The notes under the pieces were generated by a model that saw nothing but the letters and a program-made list of their open reading frames with translations, ran no database searches and had not been told where the DNA came from. Of a stretch of 64,000 nucleotides of DNA, positions 6,526-16,125 are shown piece by piece; position 1 is the first letter of the stretch; the number at the start of each line of letters is the position of its first letter. The translations under genes were made by a program, and so were the position numbers. Source of the stretch: Campylobacter hepaticus (lineage in GTDB: Bacteria > Campylobacterota > Campylobacteria > Campylobacterales > Campylobacteraceae); the NCBI RefSeq assembly GCF_001687475.2, contig NZ_CP031611.1:1302001-1366000 (forward strand). Direction: 5' to 3'.

Positions 6526-8424
6526 TTATTGATTAAGGATAAAATTTAAAAGGTTTGAAACATTAAAACCAAAATGATTAAATACTTCTTGATCTTTGCC
6601 ACTTTCTCCAAAGCTTTTTATGCCATAAACTCTGTGACAGAATTTATATAGCTCATTTGAATGGGCTGCTTCAATACCTATAACTTCACCTTGTAATAAT
6701 CTTTCTTGATAGGCTTTATCTTGTTTTTCAAAAAGTTCAAAACAAGGCATAGAAATAACATTGCATTTTAGATTTTGTTTTTCTAATTCATTGACTAAAT
6801 CTAAACACAGTGAGACCTCGCTACCACTTGCTAAAAGTGTAAAATTAGGGTTTTTGCTTTCTTTTAATAAATATGCTCCATTTTCAACATCACCAAAAAT
6901 AGGTTCGTTTAAGGCTTTAAGTTTTTGACGTGAAAGTATAAAAGCACTTGGAATGTCAGCTTTTAAAGCTACTTGCCATGCTTTAACATTTTCTACCCCA
7001 TCGGCTGGTCTAAAGCTTAAAAAATTAGGCATAGCTCTAAAAGTACTAAGTTGTTCTATGGGTTGATGTGTTGGTCCATCCTCTCCAACACCTATGCTAT
7101 CATGGGTAAAGATAAAAAAATGTTTGATTTTCATTAAGGCTGCTATCCGTGCAGCAGGTTTTAAATATTCACTAAAGATGAAAAAAGTTGCTGAAAAAGG
7201 AAGAAAAATTCCATATCTTGCAAAGGCATTATTGATTGCTGCCATAGCATGTTCTCTGATACCAAAATGGAGATTTTTCCCTTCTATAAAATCACCCATA
7301 TTATAAAGCTCTGTTTTATTTGAAGGTCCTAAGTCTGCACTTCCTCCTAAAAAACCTTCTAAATTTGAAGCTAAAACATTTAAGATTTCACCATTGCTAT
7401 CTCTTGTGGCTAAGTCCTTGCCTTTAAAATCAGGATATTGTATTTTAGTAAAATCAGGATTTAAAAGTTTTTCTAAAAGTTCTTTTTTACCAGATTTTTT
7501 AAGTTTTTCTTTCCATTTTGCTTCTTCTAAATCTCCAAGTTCTATAGCACTTTCAAAGCGAATTTTCACAAATTCTGGTATATAAAAGCTTAAATTTGGA
7601 TCAAACCCCGCTTTTTCTTTAGCTTTTTTAATTATTTCTTCGCCTAAAGGTGAACCATGGCTTTTATGACTGCCTTCAAGTTCTTGTGCACCTTTTGCTA
7701 TAATGGTTTTTGCTATGATAAGGCAAGGTTTTGTAGCTTTTTGTGCTTTTTTTAAGCTTTGGTTGATTTCTTCATAATCATGTCCATTGGTATTTAAAAC
7801 TTCAAATCCTTGTGCTTGAAAACGCATTTTAACGTCTTCATTAAAAGCTAAGTCTACATCTCCTTCTATAGAAATATTATTACTATCATAAATGAGTATT
7901 AAATTATCAAGTTTATGAAATCCTGCTATAGAACAAGCCTCATAAGCAATACCTTCTTGCAAGTCTCCATCCCCGCAAAGACAATAAATTTTATGATCAA
8001 TTAAATCATCTCCTAGGATATTTTGAGCTTTTTTGGCTGCCATAGCAAAGCCTACTGCATTTGCAACACCTTGACCTAAAGGACCTGTAGCAATTTCTAC
8101 CCCAGGTGTTGTAATTTCAGGATGACCTGGGGTTTTAGAATGGAGTTGGCGGAAGTTTTTAAGATCATCTAAGCTTAAATCATAACCACTTAAATGTAAA
8201 AAGCTATAAAGTAGAGCACTAGCATGTCCACCTGAGAAAATAAGTCTATCACGATTTAGCCAAGTAGGATTTTTAGGATTGTGTTTTAAATGATAGCTTA
8301 AAACGCTAAGTATATCTGCTAAACCCAAGGGTGCACCAGGGTGACCTGAATTAGCTTTTTGTATCATATCTGCGCTTAAAAATCTTAAAGTATTTGCTTG
8401 TTCTTGTAAAATTTTAATGTCCAT
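6526..8424 (-). CDS. tkt: Transketolase
   Basis: Thiamine-diphosphate enzyme moving two-carbon units between sugar phosphates. In Campylobacter, which lacks an oxidative pentose-phosphate route and full glycolysis, it supplies ribose and erythrose phosphates. It has 632 residues. The ThDP/Mg motif CGDGDLQEG...DSNN spans about 149-182, and substrate-binding His residues appear in SGGHASA and GPLGQG settings near the N-terminus. The C-terminal pyrimidine-binding domain contains FGIREHAM. It lies 10 bases after ispA and 3 before iamB. Confidence 0.96.
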   Translation of the reverse strand: MDIKILQEQANTLRFLSADMIQKANSGHPGAPLGLADILSVLSYHLKHNPKNPTWLNRDRLIFSGGHASALLYSFLHLSGYDLSLDDLKNFRQLHSKTPGHPEITTPGVEIATGPLGQGVANAVGFAMAAKKAQNILGDDLIDHKIYCLCGDGDLQEGIAYEACSIAGFHKLDNLILIYDSNNISIEGDVDLAFNEDVKMRFQAQGFEVLNTNGHDYEEINQSLKKAQKATKPCLIIAKTIIAKGAQELEGSHKSHGSPLGEEIIKKAKEKAGFDPNLSFYIPEFVKIRFESAIELGDLEEAKWKEKLKKSGKKELLEKLLNPDFTKIQYPDFKGKDLATRDSNGEILNVLASNLEGFLGGSADLGPSNKTELYNMGDFIEGKNLHFGIREHAMAAINNAFARYGIFLPFSATFFIFSEYLKPAARIAALMKIKHFFIFTHDSIGVGEDGPTHQPIEQLSTFRAMPNFLSFRPADGVENVKAWQVALKADIPSAFILSRQKLKALNEPIFGDVENGAYLLKESKNPNFTLLASGSEVSLCLDLVNELEKQNLKCNVISMPCFELFEKQDKAYQERLLQGEVIGIEAAHSNELYKFCHRVYGIKSFGESGKDQEVFNHFGFNVSNLLNFILNQ

Positions 8425-8434
8425 TTTTTACCTT

Positions 8435-9280
8435 TTATAAATATTGAGTGATTAAATTTTGTATCATTTGTGCGAGTTTTTGATCAATTTTTTCTAAGTC
8501 TTTTTGGTATTCATAAAGAAGATCTTGTTTTGTTTTTATAGCTTGATTTAAACCTAAAAGATTAACAAAAGAATTTTTATATGTATCTTTATGGGAGGAT
8601 TTTCCACTTTGTTCTTGACTCATTGTTGCATCTATGATGTCATCATTAATTTGAAAAATTAAACCCAGTTTTAAACCTAGTTTATAAATTATATCATTTT
8701 GATAAGGTTCTAACTCACAAATTTCACAACCCATTTTCAAGGCTGCAGCAATTAATTTTGCAGTTTTGTGAATATGTAAAAACTCAAGTTCATCTAGTTT
8801 GAGTTTTTGATTTTCAAAAAAACAGTCAATAGCTTGACCTATAATCATACCATTAATTCCTGCATTAAAAGCTAGAGTTTGAATGAGCTTTATTTTAATA
8901 CTATCTTTTAAATTAGCATGGGCTAAAATTAAAAAAGCTTCAGTATTTAGAGCATCTCCTATTAAAATAGCGGTGCTTTCATCGTATTTTTTATGTAAGG
9001 TTGGAAGAGTGCGTCTAAAATCAGCATTGTCCATAGCAGGTAAATCATCATGAATTAAAGAATAAGTATGGATAAATTCTAAAGCTAGGGCTGCATCAAG
9101 AGCTTGATTTAATAGTTGAGGTTTAGTGCTTTGTACTACGCTTAAGAGTAATTGTGCGCGAAAATGTTTACCTCCTGCTTTAAGCATCATGGCTAAAGCT
9201 TCATTAAAAAAAGGATGAAAACTTTCTATTTGAGGCAGGTTTTTATCCAAGTGTTGGATAAAAAGTTCTTTTAAATTCAC
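8435..9280 (-). CDS. ispA: Polyprenyl (geranyl/farnesyl) diphosphate synthase
   Basis: A short-chain trans-prenyltransferase condensing isopentenyl diphosphate with allylic diphosphates for quinones and bactoprenol. It has 281 residues. The first aspartate-rich motif is DDLPAMD (78-84), with an RR pair following, and the second is DDIID (213-217). The start ATG overlaps the end of the PDZ gene by 4 bases (ATGA). Chain length (C10, C15) is not decidable by eye. It pairs functionally with ispDF at 48120-49235. Confidence 0.92.
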   Translation of the reverse strand: MNLKELFIQHLDKNLPQIESFHPFFNEALAMMLKAGGKHFRAQLLLSVVQSTKPQLLNQALDAALALEFIHTYSLIHDDLPAMDNADFRRTLPTLHKKYDESTAILIGDALNTEAFLILAHANLKDSIKIKLIQTLAFNAGINGMIIGQAIDCFFENQKLKLDELEFLHIHKTAKLIAAALKMGCEICELEPYQNDIIYKLGLKLGLIFQINDDIIDATMSQEQSGKSSHKDTYKNSFVNLLGLNQAIKTKQDLLYEYQKDLEKIDQKLAQMIQNLITQYL

Positions 9281-10368
9281 TTTATAAGCCTTATGAAAAA
9301 TTGAAATTTGCCATCTCCTCCAAAGCTAGTATCTGCAATATTGTCAAAATTAGATAAAGGGAGTTTATTGCTTTTGCGTTCAATTAATATATTAAAATCA
9401 TTTCCTGTGGTTAAAATATCTTGTAATTCTTTAGAATTATTAAAAATGATATTATTGACCCTTAAAATTTTATCTCCTACCATAAACCCTGCTTTTTGTG
9501 CTTTAGAATTAGGATCTATTTTTGTAATTATAGAAGAATTATTTATGGTTAAACCAAGATTGCTTCTAAAATTTGTTATTTTAGATTTTGGTTTGGTATT
9601 TAAGATATTAAATTTGCTTAAATCTTTAGCAAAAATTTCAGTAGAAATATTTAAATCTTGATTATCGCGTAAAACTTTAAAATAAAGAGTGCTTCCACGA
9701 TCTGCAAAAAGAATTTTTTCATTTAATTTTCTTAAATTATTTACTGCTACACCATCTACACTTATGATTTGATCATTGATTAAAAATTGAGGATTTTTTC
9801 TTACTTTATTGACATAAATTTTATTTTCTCTCATAACAAAATCAACCCCAATATCCCCCCAATATACATCATTGTATTTCATAAAATGCTTTAAATAACG
9901 ATTGCCTATAAAAGAGCTATTGTTTAAAGCAATACCCATCATTTCACAACAAGGAGTTCCTAAAAGACCTATTTTAGAATTAAAATCAAGTTGATCTTTT
10001 TCATTAATATCTTGAGCTAAATATTTAATATGTCCTATATAGGGTTCATTAATATTCCAAATTCCAACCCAATCATTGCGCGTGAGTTTTTCTTCATCAC
10101 CCATGGAAGCAGGGAATAGGCTAAAATCAGTTCTTACAAGATATAAATTTAAAAATGGATCATATTTTACGTATTTATTGAGTTTGGTGTTAGATTGTTT
10201 TAAAACTGCAAGTAAGTTTTCGCTTAAGGCAAAAGCAGGCATGCCTTCATAAGTTAACATACTTGCTTTATTTCTTTCATAGCCGGCTATGAAGTCTTCA
10301 AATTTGGGTCTTTCTATAGAAAAACATAGGCCAAAAAGTGTGCAAAAAACCAGAATTTTTTTTATCAT
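9277..10368 (-). CDS. Periplasmic PDZ-domain protein (Cj1643-like)
   Basis: A 363-residue exported protein with signal peptide 1-18 (ending CFSIE). The first 260 residues have no family I recognise, but contain a conserved-looking GTPCCEMMGIAL stretch. A small PDZ-like repeat is around 185-230 (INDQIISVDGVAVNNLR), and a clear C-terminal PDZ domain at about 280-345 (LGLTI...AGFMVGDKILRVNN). No Ser-His-Asp protease signature is evident, so it is probably a scaffold or non-peptidase. It overlaps its neighbours by 4 bases on both sides, making it part of one tight operon from murE to ispA. Function unknown. Confidence 0.75.
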   Translation of the reverse strand: MIKKILVFCTLFGLCFSIERPKFEDFIAGYERNKASMLTYEGMPAFALSENLLAVLKQSNTKLNKYVKYDPFLNLYLVRTDFSLFPASMGDEEKLTRNDWVGIWNINEPYIGHIKYLAQDINEKDQLDFNSKIGLLGTPCCEMMGIALNNSSFIGNRYLKHFMKYNDVYWGDIGVDFVMRENKIYVNKVRKNPQFLINDQIISVDGVAVNNLRKLNEKILFADRGSTLYFKVLRDNQDLNISTEIFAKDLSKFNILNTKPKSKITNFRSNLGLTINNSSIITKIDPNSKAQKAGFMVGDKILRVNNIIFNNSKELQDILTTGNDFNILIERKSNKLPLSNFDNIADTSFGGDGKFQFFIRLIK

Positions 10369-10673
10369 TTTACACCTCCAAAACTACCTAATACATCATT
10401 TGCCATACTAGAGCGATTTTGCGCTACCATGCTTAAAACATCATTGATGGCAGAAATTAATAAAATTTGTAAAGATTCTTTATCATTAAGTAAAGAGTCA
10501 TCTATGTTAACATCAATAATTTCGCCTTTTCCATTAGCACTTACTTTAACAAGTCCAGCTCCACTTTTAGCGCTAAATTCACGGTTTGCAAGTTCTAATT
10601 CTATATTTTTTGCTTTTTCTTGAACTTGATTTAAAAGTTCTCCCATTTTAGAAAGATCCATATTTTCAAACAT
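10365..10673 (-). CDS. YbaB/EbfC-family nucleoid-associated protein
   Basis: A 102-residue DNA-binding protein of the YbaB/EbfC family, dimeric and usually encoded near dnaX-recR. It has an N-terminal helix (GELLNQVQEKAKNIELEL), the sheet with GLVKVSANGKGEIIDVNID (about 40-60) and the C-terminal helix with NDVLSMVAQ. Here it sits between murE (3-base gap) and the PDZ gene (4-base overlap), not near recR. It probably acts as a minor nucleoid protein. Confidence 0.88.
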   Translation of the reverse strand: MFENMDLSKMGELLNQVQEKAKNIELELANREFSAKSGAGLVKVSANGKGEIIDVNIDDSLLNDKESLQILLISAINDVLSMVAQNRSSMANDVLGSFGGVK

Positions 10674-10676
10674 TTA

Positions 10677-11960
10677 TTATCCTTGATTATTTAAGATTTC
10701 ATTTACTATTAATTTGTCATTAAAGGGGTATTTAATTCCTTTGATTTCTTGAGTTGTTTCATCCCCTTTACCTAAAATAACAACTAAATCGTCTTTTTCT
10801 TTAAGTTCTAAAGCTTTTTGAATAGCTTTTTTTCTATCTTCTATCATTAAAACTTTATGCTTTTGTTTAAAACCACTTAAAATTTCTTTCATGATATTTT
10901 GAGCTTCTTCATCGCGTGGATTATCACTTGTAATAATAGCAGTTTTTGCAAAATGTTCAACAGTTTTTCCCATTAAAGGGCGTTTACTTTTATCTCTGTT
11001 ACCGCCCGCTCCAAAAACGACAATGAGTTTTTTGTTTTTAAGGGCATCTAAAACTTTTTCTATACCATCAGGTGTGTGCGCAAAATCTATAATCACACCT
11101 TTTGCAACTTGTTCAACCCTGCCACAAACACCTCCAAATCCGCTTATAGCTTTTTCTAATTTTTTTAAATCAGGTTTAATGAGTTCATTTATACAAGCAC
11201 TTGCGGCTAAAAGATTATAAAGATTAAAAAGCCCTAATAAAGGCGAATCAATATGAAAACTTTGGTTTTTAGTCATTACAATAGCTTCAATACCATGTTC
11301 TAAAGAATAAGCTTTGATCTGATATAAAGCAGGATTTTCAATGCCATAAGTATAAGCATTATGAAAGTTAAAATTGATTGCCAAGGCGTCTTTATTGATA
11401 AATTTTAAACTTTCATCTTTAAAAAAAAGCTCCTTGGCTTTTTTATAATTTTGAAAAGTTCCATGAAAATCTAAATGATCTTGAGTAATATTAGTAAAAA
11501 TTTTGGCTGCAAAGTTTAAACCTTCTATACGGTTTTGTATTAAAGCGTGTGAGCTAACTTCCATGATGAAAAAATTGCATTGTTTTTCTGTAGCAATTTT
11601 TAAATATTCTAAAGTTTTTAAAATAGCAGGAGTGGTTAAAGATTTTTCATCAATTTGTTCATCATTGATGAAAGTTCCTCTTGTTCCACAAAGCGCACAT
11701 TTATATCCTAAATCAAGTAAAATAGAATAAATAGCAGCTGCGGTTGTGGTTTTGCCATTAGTTCCTGTAATGCCAATGATTTTAATATTTTCATTAATAT
11801 GAAGAAGTTTTTTACAAGTATTAATATCTATAATTTTTGCACCTTGTTTTAAAGCTTGGTCTTTAAATTTAGTGTTTTGAGCAGTATACAAGAAAAAACA
11901 ATCTTTTTCACATTCTAGGCTATTATCTGTAATAAATGAATGTTTAAGTTTTAATTTCAC
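10677..11960 (-). CDS. murE: UDP-MurNAc-tripeptide synthetase
   Basis: Adds meso-diaminopimelate to UDP-MurNAc-L-Ala-D-Glu in peptidoglycan synthesis. It has 427 residues, shorter than the about 495 of enterobacteria because the N-terminal uridine-binding domain is reduced to about 60 residues. It has ATP loop [10 protein letters not shown] (63-72), conserved Ser-His SSHA (136-139), and DNPRDE (346-351), the signature of meso-DAP-specific enzymes. Its 5' end overlaps the upstream gene by 17 bases. DAP is supplied through dapD at 50493-51653. Confidence 0.95.
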   Translation of the reverse strand: MKLKLKHSFITDNSLECEKDCFFLYTAQNTKFKDQALKQGAKIIDINTCKKLLHINENIKIIGITGTNGKTTTAAAIYSILLDLGYKCALCGTRGTFINDEQIDEKSLTTPAILKTLEYLKIATEKQCNFFIMEVSSHALIQNRIEGLNFAAKIFTNITQDHLDFHGTFQNYKKAKELFFKDESLKFINKDALAINFNFHNAYTYGIENPALYQIKAYSLEHGIEAIVMTKNQSFHIDSPLLGLFNLYNLLAASACINELIKPDLKKLEKAISGFGGVCGRVEQVAKGVIIDFAHTPDGIEKVLDALKNKKLIVVFGAGGNRDKSKRPLMGKTVEHFAKTAIITSDNPRDEEAQNIMKEILSGFKQKHKVLMIEDRKKAIQKALELKEKDDLVVILGKGDETTQEIKGIKYPFNDKLIVNEILNNQG

Positions 11961-12495
11961 TTTTAAATCCTATAAGTTTTTCTTGAAGTTTGATAAATCT
12001 ATCATTAGCCCAAAAATGAGGTATAACACTTTCTATATAATTTAAGGTCATTTCTTTATAGCCATTTTCTAATAATTTTTCTAAAAAATCTAAAAAATCA
12101 TCACGATTATCAATAACTAGTTTTGCACTATGAGTAATATTTTCAAAACTTTTTTTAAAACCTAGTTTTTCCTCACTTTTTAAAAAATCTTGATAATTTA
12201 ATGCGTACCCATCTTCAAATTCTATGGTTTGTTTGTTTTCTTGTTGTCTTAATTCAATAGCATTTAAAATTTCTTCTAAATCTTGATCAATTTTAGCACT
12301 TTTATAATGTTCTATGTAAAAATCAAAGAGTAAGATAGCTTCTTTAGGGGATTTTAAAGCTAAATCACAAAGGTAAATAAAATAAAATAAACGTTTGTTT
12401 TTATGTTTTTCATAGGCCATAGAAAAGTACATTTTGGCAGTTTTAAAGTCTTTTTTATAAAAGTGCTTAATGCCAAGTTTTTTATAATTTTGCAA
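11944..12495 (-). CDS. Hypothetical TPR-like helical protein (Cj1640-like)
   Basis: A 183-residue soluble protein, rich in Lys/Glu and helices. Residues 1-60 resemble tetratricopeptide packing ([20 protein letters not shown]). No signal peptide, membrane helix or catalytic motif is visible. It overlaps both nfu upstream (14 bases) and murE downstream (17 bases), so it is translated as part of the same operon. It matches the position of C. jejuni Cj1640. Function unknown. Confidence 0.65.
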   Translation of the reverse strand: MQNYKKLGIKHFYKKDFKTAKMYFSMAYEKHKNKRLFYFIYLCDLALKSPKEAILLFDFYIEHYKSAKIDQDLEEILNAIELRQQENKQTIEFEDGYALNYQDFLKSEEKLGFKKSFENITHSAKLVIDNRDDFLDFLEKLLENGYKEMTLNYIESVIPHFWANDRFIKLQEKLIGFKSEIKT

Positions 12496-12754
12496 ATTCT
12501 TCTGCTCCGCCGTTTAAATTCACTATGGTGATTTCAGGATGAATATCAATTTTAAGTTGTCTTTCAAGTCCATATTTTAGCGTTGTTCCACTAGAAGCAC
12601 AGCCCTTACAAGCACCAATTAAATGCACATAAACTACACCTTGTTTAATTCCTAAAAATTCAAGACCTCCCCCATCGCGTTCAAGCATAGGCATGCTTTT
12701 ATTTAAGCTTGCTTTTACAGGATTTATAAGCTCTTCATCACTAAAAGGCATCAT
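12482..12754 (-). CDS. NifU C-terminal-domain (Nfu-type) Fe-S protein
   Basis: A 90-residue single-domain Nfu protein that carries or delivers Fe-S clusters. The diagnostic CxxC is Cys49/Cys52 in GACKGCASSG, preceded by RDGGGLEFL. The full NifU scaffold is not attached. Candidate clients in this window include MutY, SdaA and the radical SAM protein. It lies in the same operon as murE, with a 14-base overlap with the next gene, and its start ATG has TAAGGAT upstream. Confidence 0.9.
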   Translation of the reverse strand: MMPFSDEELINPVKASLNKSMPMLERDGGGLEFLGIKQGVVYVHLIGACKGCASSGTTLKYGLERQLKIDIHPEITIVNLNGGAEEFAKL

Positions 12755-12835
12755 AATTTATCCTTAAAATTTTTGTATACTTTAGCGTTATTGTGTTTAA
12801 AAAAAGGTAAATTAGCTTTTGAATTTTTAAATAAA

Positions 12836-14647
12836 TTAAAATGGTTCATTACTGTCTTTAGTGTAAAACCCTAAATCATGGGACGTAAAAAATTTATGGG
12901 ATAAAGTTTTATTTAAATTTTTAAATGTTTTTTCTAGTTTTTCTTCATTTTTTTCATTTTTTAAAAATGATAAATAGTATTTTAAAAAATCAATCCATTC
13001 TTCATTTTTTAAATTTTTGGATAAAAGAAGAGCATTTTTATCAATAAGTGTAAAAAGTTGTTTTTTAAAACCAAGTATGGGATTTGTAATTTTTATATTG
13101 TTTAAAAAAGCTAAATTGACTTTGCAAATACCTAGTAAAAAATCGCTATAAGTTAAATTTTTTCGTATATTTTTGCTTTCAAATTCTCTAATATCAACAT
13201 CTTCATAACCTTTTTTTTCTAAAATTTTATCTAATAAGATTTTATGTTTAAAACAAGCACTATCGCTAATTTGCTTGAAATAATTGTGAATGTAAGGGTT
13301 TTGTTGTAAAAAACTTATGAGTTCTAATTCTACAATGTGAATTTTTTCTTTGTAAAAATTGTTTTGGGTGTTTAAAGAAATTTGTAAATTTTTTTTTGAA
13401 TTTTTTGATAAAAGGATAAATTTTTGTTCTACTCCTAATAAACTAGCTACTAAATTTGTATAAGAATTGGCTATTAAAGGTTCAAGGGCAAAGGTATATT
13501 TTTGTATATTTTCTAAGGCTTTTTGTTTATCAAGAGCTGAATTTAAGGAATGATTTGTTAATAAGCGTCTAATATAAAACTCTCCAAGTTCCATTCCTTT
13601 TTCAAGTATGTCATAAAGTTTTGTTATTTCATTATTTGCAATGAGTTCTGCGGGGTCTTTTCCTCCTTTTAAAAGTGCAACTTTGCCATCGATTTTATGA
13701 GTACTTAGTAAAAAAGCTGATCGTGTTGCTGCGTTTAATCCTGCTTCATCATTGTCAAAACATAAAATAACTTTTGCTTCATAACGGCGTATAAGGGGTA
13801 AATGGTGTTGGGTTAATGCTGTTCCAAGAACGGCTACAGCATTATTAAAACCTGCTTTATGTAAAGCTATAACATCCATGTATCCTTCACATATTATCAT
13901 TTCTTTTTTTTTAATTATATTTTCTTTAGCTATATTAAAAGCATAAAAAATTTTGCTTTTATCAAAAAATATATTTTGAGGGGAATTGATGTATTTTGCC
14001 ATAGCATGCGAATTTAAAGTGCGTCCACCAAAACCTACTAGAAAATTTTTATGATCATAAATAGGAAAAGTAATACGCCAAGTAAAGCTAGCATAAAATT
14101 GATTTTTTTCATCTTTTTTTAAAGCACCAACGCTTAATCCATCTTCTAAAGCAATGTTTTCATTTTGAAGCAATCTTATGCTATCTTCGCTGGCTTTAGC
14201 AAAACCTAATTCAAATTGAACTATATCTTTATCATTTAATTTTCTTTGATAAAGATAATTTAAAGCTTCTTTATTGTGTTTTAAATTATCTTTAAAATAT
14301 GCATTTAACATGGGTAATATAAACTTAAGTTCTTTTTTATTCCCTTGTTTTTCTTTGGTATAACTTAGGGTAAAATTACTAAGGCTTGCTACTTTTTCTA
14401 CTGCATCAGCAAAGCTTAGTTTTTCATAGTCCATAACAAATTTAAAAGCATCTCCTCCAGCTTTACATGCAAAACAGTGATAAAAACCTTTAGTGGGATT
14501 AATGTGCATAGAAGGATTTTTATCTGCATGAAAAGGACAAACACAAACAAAGCTTGATCCTTGTTTTTTTACTTCAATATAGTTTTCAATAATGTCAACT
14601 ATATTAAGTCTTTGGGATAAAATTTCTATACTTTCTTTAGCTATCAT
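12836..14647 (-). CDS. dnaG: DNA primase
   Basis: Synthesises RNA primers for replication. It has 603 residues: an N-terminal CHC2 zinc finger with CPFH (Cys37, His40) and Cys58/Cys61; the catalytic TOPRIM region with ICEGYMD (Glu254) and CFDNDEAG (Asp298-Asp300) at about 150-340; and a divergent C-terminal helicase-interaction region. It is separated by 81 bases from the nfu gene and transcribed divergently from the LapB-like gene. Confidence 0.96.
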   Translation of the reverse strand: MIAKESIEILSQRLNIVDIIENYIEVKKQGSSFVCVCPFHADKNPSMHINPTKGFYHCFACKAGGDAFKFVMDYEKLSFADAVEKVASLSNFTLSYTKEKQGNKKELKFILPMLNAYFKDNLKHNKEALNYLYQRKLNDKDIVQFELGFAKASEDSIRLLQNENIALEDGLSVGALKKDEKNQFYASFTWRITFPIYDHKNFLVGFGGRTLNSHAMAKYINSPQNIFFDKSKIFYAFNIAKENIIKKKEMIICEGYMDVIALHKAGFNNAVAVLGTALTQHHLPLIRRYEAKVILCFDNDEAGLNAATRSAFLLSTHKIDGKVALLKGGKDPAELIANNEITKLYDILEKGMELGEFYIRRLLTNHSLNSALDKQKALENIQKYTFALEPLIANSYTNLVASLLGVEQKFILLSKNSKKNLQISLNTQNNFYKEKIHIVELELISFLQQNPYIHNYFKQISDSACFKHKILLDKILEKKGYEDVDIREFESKNIRKNLTYSDFLLGICKVNLAFLNNIKITNPILGFKKQLFTLIDKNALLLSKNLKNEEWIDFLKYYLSFLKNEKNEEKLEKTFKNLNKTLSHKFFTSHDLGFYTKDSNEPF

Positions 14648-14717
14648 TTTTCAAACCTTAATTAAAATTATACAAAGATTTGGCTATAATTTAGCATAAA
14701 ATTTTTAGAGTGAGACT

Positions 14718-15698
14718 ATGGATTTTTTCTTTGTAGAATACAGAGACCCTTTAGTTGGGCTTATTATTTTAAGTATTTTGGTTTTTGTTGTAGCTCTTGC
14801 AAATTATATTTGGAGAATATTTGCAAATAAAGATGAAGAACAAAAACTTGAAAAATTTATCAAAAAATTTGAAATGGATCATGTCCATAAAGAATTATTA
14901 AGAAATAGTAGTTTAAGCTTTGGAAATTTGAGTTTTTTAGCTGATATTTTTACTAAAAGCGGGGAATTTGAAAAAGCAACTCAAATTTATTTGATAGCTT
15001 TAGAAAAATGTAAAGATAAGCAAGAAAGAGAATTTATTTTCCTTGCTTTAGCAAAGGTTTATTTTAAAGCAGGATTTTTAGAACGTGCTAAAGAAGTTTT
15101 ATTGCAAGCTTTAAAATTGCGTCCAAGAAATATACAAGCTTTAAAGCTTTTAAAAATAGTTTATTTAAAATTACGAGCTTATAAAGCAAATTTAGAACTT
15201 TTAGAATGTCTTTTTGAGCTTAATGAAAATGTACAAAAAGAATATGATTTTATTAAGGCTTTAGAATTTTGTAGTTTTAATATAAGTGATGAAGAAAAAA
15301 AGAAAAAACTTTTAGAATTAAAAGTGGTTGATAATTCTATGCTAGGACGTTTGATTTTTGAAAAATACGGTTTATTTTTAGGGCAAAATTTTTTTGATAT
15401 TTATGATTTGCTTTATAAAGAAAATAAAGCATTTAATTTACAAGATCAAGATTTTTTGGAATTTTTTTATGCTTTGGGTAGGGTTAAACAAGATGCTAAT
15501 TGTTTTACTTTTAAAAATTCTAACTTTAAAATGTTGAAGATTTTAAAAGATAATGCTTTTAATGCAAGTTTAGAATTTTCTTATCGTTGCGCTGAGTGTA
15601 AAAATATTATGCCTTTATTTTTTTATCATTGTCCTATTTGTTATGAGTTTAATACTTGTAAAATTATTTGTGAAGTGAAAAATAGTGAAACATGTTGA
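14718..15698 (+). CDS. LapB-like TPR protein with rubredoxin-type zinc ribbon
   Basis: A 326-residue membrane-anchored protein. An N-terminal transmembrane helix (about 10-32) is followed by helical repeats of TPR type (about 75-240, for example FEKATQIYLIALEKC and LERAKEVLLQALKLRP). A C-terminal metal ribbon has Cys291/Cys294 and Cys305/Cys308 (YRCAEC...HCPIC). This order is that of LapB/YciM, which in Escherichia coli tunes lipopolysaccharide synthesis through FtsH and LpxC. The architecture is seen; the same role here is inference. The 3' end overlaps rnhA by 14 bases. Confidence 0.78.
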   Translation: MDFFFVEYRDPLVGLIILSILVFVVALANYIWRIFANKDEEQKLEKFIKKFEMDHVHKELLRNSSLSFGNLSFLADIFTKSGEFEKATQIYLIALEKCKDKQEREFIFLALAKVYFKAGFLERAKEVLLQALKLRPRNIQALKLLKIVYLKLRAYKANLELLECLFELNENVQKEYDFIKALEFCSFNISDEEKKKKLLELKVVDNSMLGRLIFEKYGLFLGQNFFDIYDLLYKENKAFNLQDQDFLEFFYALGRVKQDANCFTFKNSNFKMLKILKDNAFNASLEFSYRCAECKNIMPLFFYHCPICYEFNTCKIICEVKNSETC

Positions 15699-16125
15699 AA
15701 TTTATACGGATGGATCTTGTCTTAATAACCCAGGTTTTGGAGGTTGGGCTTATATTTTATCTTATAAAAATTATAAAAAAGAAAGTTTTGGATCTGAGGT
15801 TAATACGACTAATAATAGAATGGAACTTGTTGCAATTATTGAATCTTTAAAGGCTTTAAAAGAACCTTGTAAGGTTTCAATTTTTACTGATTCTCATTTA
15901 ATGGTTAAGAGTATTAATGAGTGGTTAGATGGTTGGATAAAAAAAGATTTTAAAGGTAAAAAAAATATAGATTTATGGAAAGAATACATTAAAGTGGCAA
16001 AATCTCATGAAATTAAAGCTTTTTGGATAAAAGCACATAATGGGCATTTAGAAAATGAAAGGTGTGATACTTTAGCGCGTGAAGCTGCTTTAAAAATTGC
16101 AAGGGAAAATAATGAAAAAAATTGA
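15685..16125 (+). CDS. rnhA: Ribonuclease HI
   Basis: Cuts RNA in RNA-DNA hybrids. It has 146 residues. The catalytic tetrad is in place: Asp9 (YTDGSC), Glu47 (NRMELVA), Asp69 (FTDSH), Asp128, with the helper His118 (KAHNGH). The GTG start at 15685 lies inside the end of the preceding gene, and the first residues KHVEIYTDGS match the family start, so the upstream overlap is real. Its 3' end overlaps the rnc start by 14 bases. Confidence 0.95.
   Translation: MKHVEIYTDGSCLNNPGFGGWAYILSYKNYKKESFGSEVNTTNNRMELVAIIESLKALKEPCKVSIFTDSHLMVKSINEWLDGWIKKDFKGKKNIDLWKEYIKVAKSHEIKAFWIKAHNGHLENERCDTLAREAALKIARENNEKN

Noticed and set aside
16097-16111. TTG start five codons upstream of rnc ATG
   Set aside because: The ribosome-binding site AAGG at 16101-16104 serves ATG 16112; the extended residues are not part of the RNase III family start.
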